Assembly (NCBI RefSeq): GCF_002968835.1
Contig: NZ_PKQK01000008.1
Location: 94,693-158,692 of the forward strand
Origin: Paenibacillus sp. PCH8
Lineage (GTDB): Bacteria > Bacillota > Bacilli > Paenibacillales > Paenibacillaceae
Length of the DNA stretch: 64,000 nt
Direction: 5' to 3'
A program made the translations under genes and the position numbers. Each line of letters opens with the position of its first letter. The first letter of the stretch is position 1. Positions 32,878 through 42,114 of the stretch are shown piece after piece. The notes under the pieces were generated by a model. The model was not told the DNA's origin. It saw only the letters and a list, made by a program, of their open reading frames with translations, and searched no databases.

Positions 32878-34227
32878 ATGACGAAGAAATACACAATGTC
32901 AGTAGGGAATGATATAGGCAATAGTGAAGCAGATGTTTATATTGATGGTAAGTTGGTAAGACAACCAAATGTCTTTTCCTCAATTGGACAACTCCCTTGG
33001 AAAGACGATGATATCGATGTACAGAAAAATCTAAAAAACATATTTGATAATTTGGTTGTATCTATTATCTCTCCAGCTGTTCCTACAGGAATGTACACCA
33101 TTGGAAATCATGCCCTAAAAACGAATGGGGAAAATGTAACCAGTCTATACGTTAAAGGAAACGGTTCGAAAGCCGATCAACTTGTACCATACATAAATAC
33201 CTTGGCACTAATTGCGGCAAGAGCCGTGCAAAAAGCGTACAGTGAAAATGACAACCTTAACGAGGCGATTGAAGTAGAAGCTGATATGGCAGCTGCATTA
33301 CCAGTTAAACAATGTTCGCCTACGAATACCATGAAATTACGTCAAAAATTTATGTTGGGTTCTCATCTCGTAACTGTACATTTAGGTCTTACAAAGAGCG
33401 TTACTGTTAAGATTCAATTTCATTATGTACATGTTTTACAAGAGGGAACCGCTGTTGTTTTTGCTCTTCAAATGAATTCAAATGGCGACTGGAGAACAAC
33501 TTCGTATAATGCAGACGAAGTGGAAACTGAAGATACCAATCTTCCTGGTATGTTTGATAAGTTTGCAGAACTATATAAACTCGGAGAGATTGATGGAAGT
33601 TACTTCGAAGGGAAAAACATAATGCACATCGATATGGGAGACGGTACTGCAGATACTCCTTTAACACGAGGCGATGCCGTTGACAACGATTTTGGAGATG
33701 GCATTAATAGCGGGGTTGGACATGCAATTACTGCTGCGATTCCGGATCTTCTTACTTTGGCACCTCATGCTTTCAATTCAATCACACGTCAACAATATAG
33801 TGAAATTCTTAAGAGCCAACGTTCAAATAAAAAACATAAGTTTTTAAATGAAGCTTTACAGGCGTTTAATCCTCACTGTGATAATCAAGCTAATCAGATT
33901 TTACACCACTCAAACGATCAAATTCTAAAGATTGGAGCAAACGACATTGATATTGTAGTAGCGTATGGTGGTGGGAGCATTCTAATGGAACCGACGATCT
34001 ATAATAAGTTGAAGGCTATTTGCGACAACACTAGAATACAGCTTTTCTATGTTCCTGCGGAATATGCTGTTACTTTAAATGGTGAAGGGCTTGATTATTT
34101 TGTGAAAAGCCCAATTTATGAGGCTCTAAAAATGAAATTTTTATCTTCTCCTGAGTATGTTTCAATGAAGAAAGTAGAAGAAAATAAGAAATCAACTGTA
34201 AAACAAGCTGCTAGCACAAAGGAATAA
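32878..34227 (+). CDS. parM: ParM/Alp-type actin-like plasmid segregation protein, 449 aa
   Basis: Forms ATP-driven filaments that push plasmid copies apart. Actin-fold motifs are visible: VGNDIGNSEADVYIDGK at the N-terminus (phosphate 1), MHIDMGDGTADTPL near residue 250 (phosphate 2) and DIVVAYGGGSILME near 360 (adenosine motif). It is longer than R1 ParM (320 residues) and closer in size to the Alp and pXO1-type actins of Bacillales plasmids. It is followed after about 40 bases by a small adaptor-like gene and a strong terminator, the usual two-gene partition operon. Confidence 0.88.
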   Translation: MTKKYTMSVGNDIGNSEADVYIDGKLVRQPNVFSSIGQLPWKDDDIDVQKNLKNIFDNLVVSIISPAVPTGMYTIGNHALKTNGENVTSLYVKGNGSKADQLVPYINTLALIAARAVQKAYSENDNLNEAIEVEADMAAALPVKQCSPTNTMKLRQKFMLGSHLVTVHLGLTKSVTVKIQFHYVHVLQEGTAVVFALQMNSNGDWRTTSYNADEVETEDTNLPGMFDKFAELYKLGEIDGSYFEGKNIMHIDMGDGTADTPLTRGDAVDNDFGDGINSGVGHAITAAIPDLLTLAPHAFNSITRQQYSEILKSQRSNKKHKFLNEALQAFNPHCDNQANQILHHSNDQILKIGANDIDIVVAYGGGSILMEPTIYNKLKAICDNTRIQLFYVPAEYAVTLNGEGLDYFVKSPIYEALKMKFLSSPEYVSMKKVEENKKSTVKQAASTKE

Positions 34228-34268
34228 CTAAATTTAAAATATTCTGATTTGGAAGGAGGTATTTACTT

Positions 34269-34819
34269 GTGAGAAAAACTGATGCACAGAGAGGGAAAGC
34301 GGCGGTGCTAAAGTTAAAAGAAGACGAAGAGCAACTTGTGCTAGATTGGATAAATACACAGTCCGTCTATGCTGATTCAATGAGGTATCTAATCCAAAAG
34401 GAAATCGCTGAAAATGGCATAAGGAATCTACAACTTTATATTCCCAGGATACGAGACATTGAAACTATAAAGACGTTGCTTCCTTCAGATAACGTTAGAC
34501 CAACAACCATGAGTGCACCGACTTCAGCTGTAATATCACACCAAGAGAAACCAGCTGAAGTAATTGTGAAGAAGGAGACAAATAGTACTACTAGTGAACA
34601 GATCCCCCTCTTTCTGCTCCTCTCCATCCAGGTGTAATCGATGGAGAGCCTGAGAATAAATCTGATCTTAACAGTAGTCGTGTTTCAGAATCTAACGTTA
34701 GCATTGTAGAATCAAAATCTGTTACTGATACTCAATCAACAAGTAAGCCGGCGAATCCTTCCCCGGGAAGAAGAGCTAAAAAAACATTTGATGCGAGTAC
34801 TATCAGCTCATATCAATAA
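34269..34819 (+). pseudogene. ParR-like adaptor gene, split by one base in a C5 run
   Basis: From GTG 34269 (GGAGG nine bases upstream) the N-terminus reads RKTDAQRGKAAVLKLKEDE, then VLDWINTQSVYADSMRYLIQKEI, a helical start with a short beta patch like ribbon-helix-helix adaptors. The frame ends at 34637, but adding one C to the run 34604-34608 continues it as PPLSAPLHPGVIDGEPE to a stop at 34819, giving 183 residues. The C-terminal part is serine- and lysine-rich and ends FDASTISSYQ. Position after parM and before a terminator supports an adaptor that joins ParM filaments to the centromere. Confidence 0.7.
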
Positions 34820-34859
34820 ACATAAATGGCAGCATTATTTAATGAATACAACTGTCTCA

Positions 34860-34911
34860 AGGCGATCTACTCCAGATTATTATGCTGGAGCCCCAGGTCG
34901 CCTGTTTTTTT
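34860..34911 (+). terminator. Strong terminator of the par operon
   Basis: AGGCGATC...CTCCAG pairs with CTGGAG...GGTCGCCT, followed by GTTTTTTT, 40 bases after the restored stop of the adaptor gene. Confidence 0.88.
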
Positions 34912-36577
34912 ATTGATTACATTTTAGTGCCTGACTGATAAGTGAATAGTCAAGCAGCTAGTCCTTCAGTTTTATTGTGAGGAAATGGAGTATTCATACC
35001 GTTCATCTTGATAAATCTACTCTGTCTATTGTCCTCTCGATCTAGGGCTACTGGGAGGATAATTATATTAACTCAACTATTGGTCAACAGATATGCGATA
35101 ATGACTGACTGTAGCAAGCCCCTACTCGGGTAATCTCTTCTACCTGTTGGAATCCTCAGATTTGACGAAACTTGTCCAGCACCAACATCTTCCTCATCTT
35201 TTGAATTCTGATAATCACATTACAATTCACCTTTATTCGTAATATTAGCTCGTCCATGATTGATACTGTATCCGCTACAACGAACTACGTTTATACCAGG
35301 CATTTTAGGACGACCTAGAAAATTTTCACGATAGTGTCCCCCATCCCTATCCCTGATGAAACTACCGAGAGGATTCCAGTTACATCTGCTAAACACCATG
35401 ATGTACAAAAACTCCTTGTCTGACTCAATTTTATTTGGCCAGAGATTTGTTCATCGCACTCTTTCTTTATAGGATCGATTTACCTGATGGTGAGTAGGGA
35501 ATTGACTTGATCTGTACTCATGAAATGTCAAATAACTCAAGAGGATAAGCCCTTAGGTAAGGTGCTTTAATCACGAAAATTGATTAAGTAGGTTGTGAAC
35601 ATCATGGTGGAACTGCATAAGTCACGTGCTACACAAGACATCGCAATTTTGTGATCAGATTCTCGTCCATATGAGGATCTGCTTTATTTCATCTTCAGGT
35701 CTCTGACTGGTCAGATAAGGGCAACATTATTAATTCTTTTTTTGAGACATTGAAGGTGACTTAGTAATGTTCAGCCGTCTCCTCTCTCACCTCATTGAGA
35801 GTGAAAAATTCTGGTGATGCTAATTGAAGTTGCCAAAAGCTCCTCATCTAACCAATATGTAATCTTACATAAGATCAGTGTACGACAACGCAGAATCGTC
35901 TGTTGAGGTATGCGTTAACTAATTACACAATTATCAGAACATAGGATCAAATGAGATTTTCATTTTATGTAGACTTGCACCGTACAACAGTCAATTAGAT
36001 ATTTTCTTTCATGCTGATTCTAGTTATTTGCTAGCTTGGGTACTCATTGCTTTATGAGCCTAAGCAAGGTGTTTTTTGTTCTTTCATTGGGTGACAATAT
36101 GATTTCTTAATTCGCCGGTCCTCTTCTCACTAATTTCCCGGTCGTAATTTCATTCTGCTAATCTTAAAGTGAATGTTACATGGTACATTTGTGAATAAGT
36201 AATACATCGATCAATATTCAATTACAACAAAGTCACAACGTAATTATAATTGGATACTACCTTCATTGGTATTCCATCATGTGAATTCCTGAATAAATGA
36301 TGGTTATTCAGCTTTATTCATTGCGTTTGATATACGTATTAAAACGGATATATTCAGATTAATTCGTTTTAATACGGTTAAACACGTATTTCTATGATTT
36401 TATCGCAAATAATTGGTTATATTCAGACTTATACTCTCTTTGTTTGAACTGGATTAACACAGGTTAATTCGAATTTACACGTATGAATCAGGATTAATCC
36501 GAATTAAAATTAAGTGTGTAAAGTTGTATAAACATTGCTTATTCAGTTATAATGAGTGTAATAGGGTTTCAATTTGA
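34912..36577. other. 1.7 kb stretch without convincing genes: possible origin or decayed region
   Basis: No frame of more than 62 codons with a good start is present. The best, minus-strand 35220-35399, would give 59 residues (MVFSRCNWNPLGSF...) but its AAGGAG lies 12 bases from the ATG. The last 300 bases hold repeated TTCAG/CTGAA words, GGATTAATCC and a 12-base inverted repeat (36335-36376), similar in style to the parM upstream region. An origin of replication or second centromere is plausible but unproven. No DnaA-box cluster was recognised. Confidence 0.4.
36335..36376. repeat. Inverted repeat upstream of the 36578 gene
   Basis: CGTATTAAAACG and CGTTTTAATACG are perfect 12-base arms around an 18-base spacer containing ATATTCAG. 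Together with several TTATTCAG and GGATTAATCC words nearby this looks like a binding-site cluster. Confidence 0.5.
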
Positions 36578-37600
36578 TTGAAGCGGGTGGTAATAGTGAA
36601 GGATATCGACGAGGTACTTACAAAAGAAGAGATTGAAGAAGCAAAAAGAGACGAAATGAGAGAATTACTTATAGAAGCCTTTGATGACAAGTCGTTATTG
36701 TATGAGATTTATAAAAAAAGAGGTTGGTTAGATCGTTTGTTCACGGATAAGATTCTTTCTATGGATAGAGAAGCCTTATACACCTCGAACCAAGTTGCAG
36801 ATTTGTGTGAGACACACAACTACGTAATAAAAAATAAAAGACGAGAGTTGCTAGAGTATGTGAATCCAACTCAAATGGGGGAAGGAAACAGTAAAACATA
36901 CAAACATAACTATATTTCTGTATTTAAAATGAAAATGATCCATGGACTTACGGGAGAAGGGTCCGAGTACACTCTTCCACAGCTGAAAGAGATCATTACT
37001 GGTACTGTTGCTAGAACATCATCAACTCAACAAGGTGAAAACAATAATAACGAACTTTTACTTCAAATCTACAAAAAACTAGAAAGATTTGAACAGTTCG
37101 AGGAGATGATTAAATCAAACGAATTTTTTGAGGACATTGAGAAAAAGGTGAGGTCATCTTCTGAAAAATACTTGTTGGCTGACGCTAACAAAGACCAGGA
37201 AGCGAAAGAAGCTGCTGTAGATATATACGAAAGAATAGTATCACCTAATACTTCAATAGCTGATAAAGAACTTATTTGGATTGAATATAATGCTTTAGAA
37301 AGTAAGTATCCTAATCATGCTTATACAATCAGACTATATAAAACAGCTGCAGAGGAAAAAATTATAAGATTTAAACAAGATGAAAAAGAATTAAAGATCC
37401 TTGATCTCAAGCAAAAGGTTAATAATCTATTTGAAGAATACGACACTGCTAGAAATGAATCTGAAAGGGAGACAGTCAGAGCTAAAATTCGTAATGTGGC
37501 CAGTGATCATCCGGAACTTAGTTTCGAAATTAGAATGTGGTTATCTACGGCTGGTCAACAAAAGAAAGGTTTTTTTAAACGCTTATTTTCTTCAAACTAA
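36578..37600 (+). CDS. Probable DNA-binding protein with MerR-like helix-turn-helix, about 340 aa
   Basis: Residues of about 65-125 (YTSNQVADLCETHNYVIKNKRRELLEYVNPTQ...YISVFKMKMIHGL) look like a MerR-type winged helix. A long charged helical region follows, and the C-terminus ends FFKRLFSSN, a basic aromatic tail. The start is uncertain: TTG 36578, or GTG 36596 with GGGTGG five bases upstream. It lies after a large repeat-rich non-coding region and is followed by its own terminator, so a plasmid replication or maintenance role is suspected. Not identified with a known Rep family. Confidence 0.55.
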   Translation: MKRVVIVKDIDEVLTKEEIEEAKRDEMRELLIEAFDDKSLLYEIYKKRGWLDRLFTDKILSMDREALYTSNQVADLCETHNYVIKNKRRELLEYVNPTQMGEGNSKTYKHNYISVFKMKMIHGLTGEGSEYTLPQLKEIITGTVARTSSTQQGENNNNELLLQIYKKLERFEQFEEMIKSNEFFEDIEKKVRSSSEKYLLADANKDQEAKEAAVDIYERIVSPNTSIADKELIWIEYNALESKYPNHAYTIRLYKTAAEEKIIRFKQDEKELKILDLKQKVNNLFEEYDTARNESERETVRAKIRNVASDHPELSFEIRMWLSTAGQQKKGFFKRLFSSN

Positions 37601-37603
37601 TGA

Positions 37604-37637
37604 AAAAGCAGTTCTCTCATAAGGGAGACTGCTTTTT
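37604..37637 (+). terminator. Terminator after the 36578 gene
   Basis: AAAAGCAGT..TCTC pairs with GGGAGACTGCTTTT, ending in six T, four bases after the stop codon. Confidence 0.88.
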
Positions 37638-37703
37638 TGTATTGTAAGCTGTTATTAAAATTAAATAATGCATTCAACAAAATATTTATGACACCTCCAT
37701 CCT

Positions 37704-37731
37704 TATATAGTAATATACTAATTAATATATA
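37704..37731 (+). promoter_or_regulatory. AT-rich operator-like repeat upstream of virD4 (site b)
   Basis: Reads TATATAGTAATATACTAATT followed by AATATATA. It shares TATAGTAATATA with site c and nearly so with site e, where a -10-like TATA(G/A)T directly precedes AATATA. It lies about 20 bases before the virD4 start. Confidence 0.5.
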
Positions 37732-37752
37732 AAGGTAAGTGGAGGGATTAGA

Positions 37753-39687
37753 TTGAAATACATTGGTTTGGTTTTTGGAGGTATCTTATCAGCAATCGGT
37801 CACATGATTGGTTTTGTTTTTAAAAATATATACATATCAGTCCGCAGATTTTCTATGGATCCCGCCAATAAAAACTCATTATGGAATGCACAAGCGGTTA
37901 TATTCTTAGCTGTTTTACTATTATGTTTCTTTTGGCTTGTTGGTAAGTACCAGGATCTCTGGTATGGTTCATCACCGGTATTTTTTAGGGCGATCCCTTT
38001 GTTATTATCGTGTTTCCTTGGGCACATTATATATTCAAGTCCTTTGATGTTCAGAAATGCTTATGCCAAGCCAATTATTCAAACATTTCTTAACACCCTT
38101 AGCGCTCTTGCATTGGGTCATATATTAATAAGATATCTACCTAGTGGCATAGGTATGTTGGTAGCATCTGTCACGGTAATTGCAGTAACAGTATCAACGT
38201 TGTACTACTTGCTGAAGATCAAAATAAATGGGACCATTTTCAACAAAATTACTGCAGTTGTGGAAGAAGTGGAAGTCCGCAAAAATTCCACCAAGCAGGA
38301 TGGTTCAATACTAAACATGATATTGAGGAAAGATAAATTAACCAAAGAGGAGTTATATGAAGTTGACGAAGTTGATCTGAACAAGCCGGGCTGTTTGTCT
38401 CATCTTCGATATTATTCTGAGGAATGTATATTAGAGTTGTTTTTCACGCAGCCCACTAAGGAAAAGCAAAGTCAATTAATTACCTTAAGCCGTGACGACA
38501 GAGCTCAACATGAGCAAGTGTTAGGTGGTACAGGAGCCGGTAAAACATTGTTGGCAACAACACTAATAACTCAAGATCTTCTTAACGACTACATGGGAAG
38601 TACCATTATTGAACCAAAAGGTTCACTCGTTGAGAGCTTGTCCAATTTTATGGATAGGGTGGGAAGACCATACCATAGATTAGATCCTGAATATGAATTT
38701 ACCGCGTGTCTTAACCCTCTCTATGTACCGACGGGAGATGATATTGAACCTATGATTGAAGCAAACGTCTCTGCTTTTCATGGATACTTAGGCCCTGATG
38801 CACTCCAATACTTTAAGAGTAGAACAACACAGTTACTACGTGTTTGTATTAAAGCTTTGAAATTCGTTTATGGGAACGATTGTACATATAACGAGTTAGA
38901 TCGTCTGGTACAGCCGATGAATGACGATTTTAGAGTTGAAGTTCTTTCAGAAATAAGTAGTCTGGGGCTGGAAAGTCAGGTGCCATTGTTGAGAGAGTAC
39001 ACTCGTAATATGGCTGGGAGTCAGAAAATGCAGGAACACGCACAACAAACGTACTCTAACTTATATGATTATTTAACAGAACTTACTAGCAACAAATACA
39101 TTCAACGAATTTTTTGTGGACCTTCTACGTTTAACCTTGATGATGCACTGGAAAAGGGAGAAATAGTGCTTGTAAATGGAGCTTATGGTAAACTACAGAC
39201 GCTCACATATACAGTCGGCCGTCTGTATTTGAATTTATTGAGAGCAAGTACATTTAGAAGAAATTTGAAAGAAAAATTGCGGGCCCACCAGCTTACAGTT
39301 GATGAAATAGAGATGTTTGCTGATGAAGAGTTCAGTACCTTTATGGAGATGGCACGTGAATTCGAGGTCTTTGTCAGAGTAATTCATCAAGGTAATGAAC
39401 AATTGTCAGATGTAAGTAAACGATTGGAGTCAATGGTGAAACAAAATGCAGTGCAAAAACTGATTTTAGCCGGTCTAGAAAATGAAGATGCTGATTATGT
39501 TGCTGAAATGATCGGAGAAAAATATGTTATTGGACAAAGTAGTGGAACAGATGAAATGTCTACCAGCGGATTCAAAACACAAATCAAAGAAGAGAAGAGG
39601 TACATTGTTGAACCAACAACGATTAAATCATTAAAAGGCTATAACAAAAAAACGGGAGCAGCTGGTGAAGTGTTGTTTAGGGGGTAA
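37753..39687 (+). CDS. virD4: VirD4/TraG-type coupling ATPase, 644 aa in this frame
   Basis: Brings relaxase-bound DNA to the transfer channel. Four membrane segments fill the first 155 residues. Walker A GGTGAGKTLL lies at about residue 258, followed by STIIEPKGSLVES as in TraG/VirD4. A Walker B-like LTVDEIEMFADEEF lies near 515, then VRVIHQGNEQLSD. TTG 37753 follows GGAGGG by about seven bases. The frame ends in a G5 run (39680-39684); with six G it would read straight into the acidic frame 39702-40190, giving a protein of about 812 residues with an acidic tail. Confidence 0.88.
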   Translation: MKYIGLVFGGILSAIGHMIGFVFKNIYISVRRFSMDPANKNSLWNAQAVIFLAVLLLCFFWLVGKYQDLWYGSSPVFFRAIPLLLSCFLGHIIYSSPLMFRNAYAKPIIQTFLNTLSALALGHILIRYLPSGIGMLVASVTVIAVTVSTLYYLLKIKINGTIFNKITAVVEEVEVRKNSTKQDGSILNMILRKDKLTKEELYEVDEVDLNKPGCLSHLRYYSEECILELFFTQPTKEKQSQLITLSRDDRAQHEQVLGGTGAGKTLLATTLITQDLLNDYMGSTIIEPKGSLVESLSNFMDRVGRPYHRLDPEYEFTACLNPLYVPTGDDIEPMIEANVSAFHGYLGPDALQYFKSRTTQLLRVCIKALKFVYGNDCTYNELDRLVQPMNDDFRVEVLSEISSLGLESQVPLLREYTRNMAGSQKMQEHAQQTYSNLYDYLTELTSNKYIQRIFCGPSTFNLDDALEKGEIVLVNGAYGKLQTLTYTVGRLYLNLLRASTFRRNLKEKLRAHQLTVDEIEMFADEEFSTFMEMAREFEVFVRVIHQGNEQLSDVSKRLESMVKQNAVQKLILAGLENEDADYVAEMIGEKYVIGQSSGTDEMSTSGFKTQIKEEKRYIVEPTTIKSLKGYNKKTGAAGEVLFRG

Positions 39688-39701
39688 ACAATAATGAACG
39701 T

Positions 39702-40190
39702 ATGGATCCGGTTATTGGGATACTATTACCGTTACCAAGAGTTTTATTTAGTAAACTTTCAGCTTCTGAAGATATAGTTGAAGATGATGAGGACAAAGAT
39801 TTCAGTGAACCTGATTTCGACGAAGTAGTGGATGTAACGCAAGAAACTGATCAAGATACAAAAAATGATAAGTTGGCCAAAATTAAAGAAAAGGCAGCAG
39901 CACAAAAAGGGATTATGCAGCAGACTGAAAATATTGAGATAACTAGGGAGGAACATTTCTTAGAGGAGAATGAGAAACCATTAGTGGTAAGGAATACATT
40001 TTGGGACAGTCCTGCAGAAGAACCAGTTCAAATAAAAGAAAAGCAAAAAGAGCTAGAACAAATACTCCCGCAAACTAAGGTGAGATTTGCTCCAGCTTCA
40101 ATAGATGAGACAACTTTAAGATTAGCTGAAAGAATTAGACAAACTGCTGAGGATAAACGTTCGAACAAAGGGAGTAGTGAATCGGAGTAA
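39702..40190 (+). CDS. Acidic protein, probably the C-terminal tail of VirD4
   Basis: A charged, disordered-looking sequence, rich in glutamate and aspartate at the start (EDIVEDDEDKDFSEPDFDE) and helical later. The ATG at 39702 has no ribosome binding site. The better-placed ATG 39693 opens a different short frame. Adding one G to the run at 39680-39684 makes this frame continuous with virD4. Acidic C-terminal tails on coupling proteins can bind relaxosome partners. Either a separate small gene or, more likely, the tail of VirD4. Confidence 0.5.
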   Translation: MDPVIGILLPLPRVLFSKLSASEDIVEDDEDKDFSEPDFDEVVDVTQETDQDTKNDKLAKIKEKAAAQKGIMQQTENIEITREEHFLEENEKPLVVRNTFWDSPAEEPVQIKEKQKELEQILPQTKVRFAPASIDETTLRLAERIRQTAEDKRSNKGSSESE

Positions 40191-40216
40191 AACTCCAATT
40201 CGCTACTCCCATTTTT
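40170..40216. terminator. Terminator hairpin shared by convergent genes
   Basis: GGGAGTAG.GAAT.GGAGT pairs with ACTCC.ATTC.CTACTCCC, followed by TTTTT. The 5' arm codes for the end of the plus-strand acidic frame, and the last codons of the minus-strand winged-helix gene run into the 3' arm. Confidence 0.8.
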
Positions 40217-40526
40217 CTTCGTTAAGGGTTAAGAATAATTCGTTATACTCACTAAAGCAAACTTTACCTAATGGAGTTAAACTATAAAGTTTCTGACGTC
40301 CACTTGAGCTATAAGAAACTAAGCCTAGTGACTCAACCCAGACCAGGGCTGCGTTCAATTCACCTCTACGAACGCGAGCATTTAATGAAAGATCTTCTTT
40401 ATTATAGTCTTGTTTTGATAGGGTTTGAATTATAAGCTTAGTAGCATTAGGGAGTTTCGAAATCATATCTTTAAGATAAACATGAAGTGGAGAATTTAAA
40501 TCATAATTGTTTTCTGAGCCGGCCAT
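40203..40526 (-). CDS. Winged-helix transcriptional regulator, 107 aa
   Basis: A small DNA-binding protein. LPNATKLIIQTLSKQDYNKEDLSLNARVRRGELNAALVWVESLGLVSYSS is a helix-turn-helix followed by a wing (GRQKLYSLTPLGK), as in MarR/PadR-like regulators. It converges on the virD4 tail and sits between the Tcp/VirD4 and pilus gene sets. Its upstream region (40540-40620) contains AT-rich words similar to the operator-like repeats found at five other promoters, so it is a candidate for their regulator. That link is inferred. Confidence 0.65.
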   Translation of the reverse strand: MAGSENNYDLNSPLHVYLKDMISKLPNATKLIIQTLSKQDYNKEDLSLNARVRRGELNAALVWVESLGLVSYSSSGRQKLYSLTPLGKVCFSEYNELFLTLNEEKWE

Positions 40527-40707
40527 AATAACAACCCTTTCTATTCATAAATATTATAACTCATATATTAACACATATTCTAATTAAACAATATATATAT
40601 AACTAATCGGATACATATATATCACTAAAATTGAAAAGTACTAAGTTGTGAAGAAAAGGATAAAATATACTTTTTAATGTTTTAGTGAGATAAACAAGGA
40701 GGAGACT

Positions 40708-41310
40708 ATGCACATACAATTTCTACTCACTTATATTAATTATGCTTTTGAATGCGCGACTTTATTACTATTTGGCATCAGATTTTTTGACATAGGTAAA
40801 GTGAAATTATTCAAATATATTATTGGATCTATAGCTTTGACTATTATTTTAGTTCTTATTAATGAATTAGGTTTTAAGAAAGGATATGCAGAATTGTTTC
40901 TTGTAATTTCGATAACCACTGTCTATGTGATTATTTTTAAGATAAAACTAGTCTATGCTTTAATTGTAGCCATTTTTTTAAAACAAATACGTTTTATGTT
41001 TTCCGCAGTAATACAAATGACTTTACCAGACATGAATATAGGAGCAACTGGCAGTATAACCTCAATAATTATTTTCGCTTTGACTATTGTAATTATAAGA
41101 TATCGCATAACGTTCACCTATTTAAGGAGTGAATATATATATCACAAGAATATAGAAATGTTAACATACTCTTCTTTAACATTATTCGTTTTTGATATTA
41201 TGTTGAGAACAAATTTCATCAATAATTCAATCCTGGGTACTCTTGTCGTTGCTTTTACATGTATAGTAATGGTTTTAGTTATTTCAGTTCGTTTAGAATT
41301 CTCCAGGTAA
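40708..41310 (+). CDS. Multi-pass membrane protein, 200 aa
   Basis: Six hydrophobic segments cover nearly the whole protein, separated by short basic loops (YKK, KIKL, RYRI). The layout resembles the sensor half of AgrC-type histidine kinases, but no kinase domain follows. GGAGGAG precedes the ATG. It converges with the XRE-LytTR regulator gene 30 bases away. In streptococcal LytTR regulatory systems a small membrane protein inhibits a LytTR regulator, and this pair could be a variant of that. Confidence 0.6.
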   Translation: MHIQFLLTYINYAFECATLLLFGIRFFDIGKVKLFKYIIGSIALTIILVLINELGFKKGYAELFLVISITTVYVIIFKIKLVYALIVAIFLKQIRFMFSAVIQMTLPDMNIGATGSITSIIIFALTIVIIRYRITFTYLRSEYIYHKNIEMLTYSSLTLFVFDIMLRTNFINNSILGTLVVAFTCIVMVLVISVRLEFSR

Positions 41311-41339
41311 AGGCAGTTACTCAGTTAAAATATTTCGTA

Positions 41340-41972
41340 TTATTCGGATGAAGGGGGGGGCTCACTCTTCATTTTTTTTACATTCTCATTATTTTTATTT
41401 ATTGCATTTAAAATTGTTTTATTGAGTTTTGAAGCACGTATCCAACTAATTGATACAAAATGTCCGTCTTTCTGCTCATTAAAATATAGTTTTAATGATT
41501 TTTTATCGAAAACTTTTATTTTTTTTAGGTTTGCATATAATCCACTCTGAACCCTCAGAAACTCATTATTTTCTAATTGTTCCTCGAATTTTATGAAATC
41601 ATGAAGACTAAGTCTTTCAGTGAGTACACGTGACTTTTCTTGGTGATAAATAATTCTATTGTCAGTTCCTACCTCTAGATATAAAACATTCTCAAAATTA
41701 AGTTCAATAAATTCAAATGTAGCTAGTTTATCTATGGATGATACATGACCAGCAATTTGCATTAGTTCATTGAATGAGGCGGTATAAGCACTTGCAAATT
41801 TTTGAAGTGTTTGAGGCCTAGGGATTATTGCATTTCCGATTGTATTGTTGTCTCCTAATTCTACATCACGAATATAGCCATGACTCAAACTTGTTCTCTT
41901 TGCAGCTTCTCGAAGAGAATAACCACAGGACAATCTTAAATACTCGAGATATTTTCCGATAGGAAGATCCAT
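41340..41972 (-). CDS. XRE helix-turn-helix fused to a LytTR-like DNA-binding domain, 210 aa
   Basis: Residues 1-70 are a classic XRE/Cro-type helix-turn-helix (LEYLRLSCGYSLREAAKRTSLSHGYIRDVELG). Residues of about 95-195 follow the LytTR pattern: LNFENVLYLEVGTDNRIIYH, LSLHDFIKFEEQLENNEFLRVQSGLYANLKKIKVF. LytTR domains are usually fused to a response receiver, so fusion to XRE is unusual. The C-terminus ends in three prolines encoded by a C8 run that could slip. The gene is divergent from 42230, with a 21-base inverted repeat in between. Confidence 0.7.
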   Translation of the reverse strand: MDLPIGKYLEYLRLSCGYSLREAAKRTSLSHGYIRDVELGDNNTIGNAIIPRPQTLQKFASAYTASFNELMQIAGHVSSIDKLATFEFIELNFENVLYLEVGTDNRIIYHQEKSRVLTERLSLHDFIKFEEQLENNEFLRVQSGLYANLKKIKVFDKKSLKLYFNEQKDGHFVSISWIRASKLNKTILNAINKNNENVKKMKSEPPPSSE

Positions 41973-42114
41973 TTAAAAAAGCTCCTTTATTGATTTTCGT
42001 GTTATGTATTATTTTCCCACATTAAGTTCATTATAATAGAATTCTCACACGAATAAAGATATATATGGTAACTACTCAATTAATGATTCACATATACAGC
42101 AAGTGATTTATTTA

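Noticed and set aside
35220..35399. 59-codon minus-strand frame in the gene-poor region
   Set aside because: Ribosome binding site is 12 bases from the ATG and the sequence resembles no known family; kept only as a remark.
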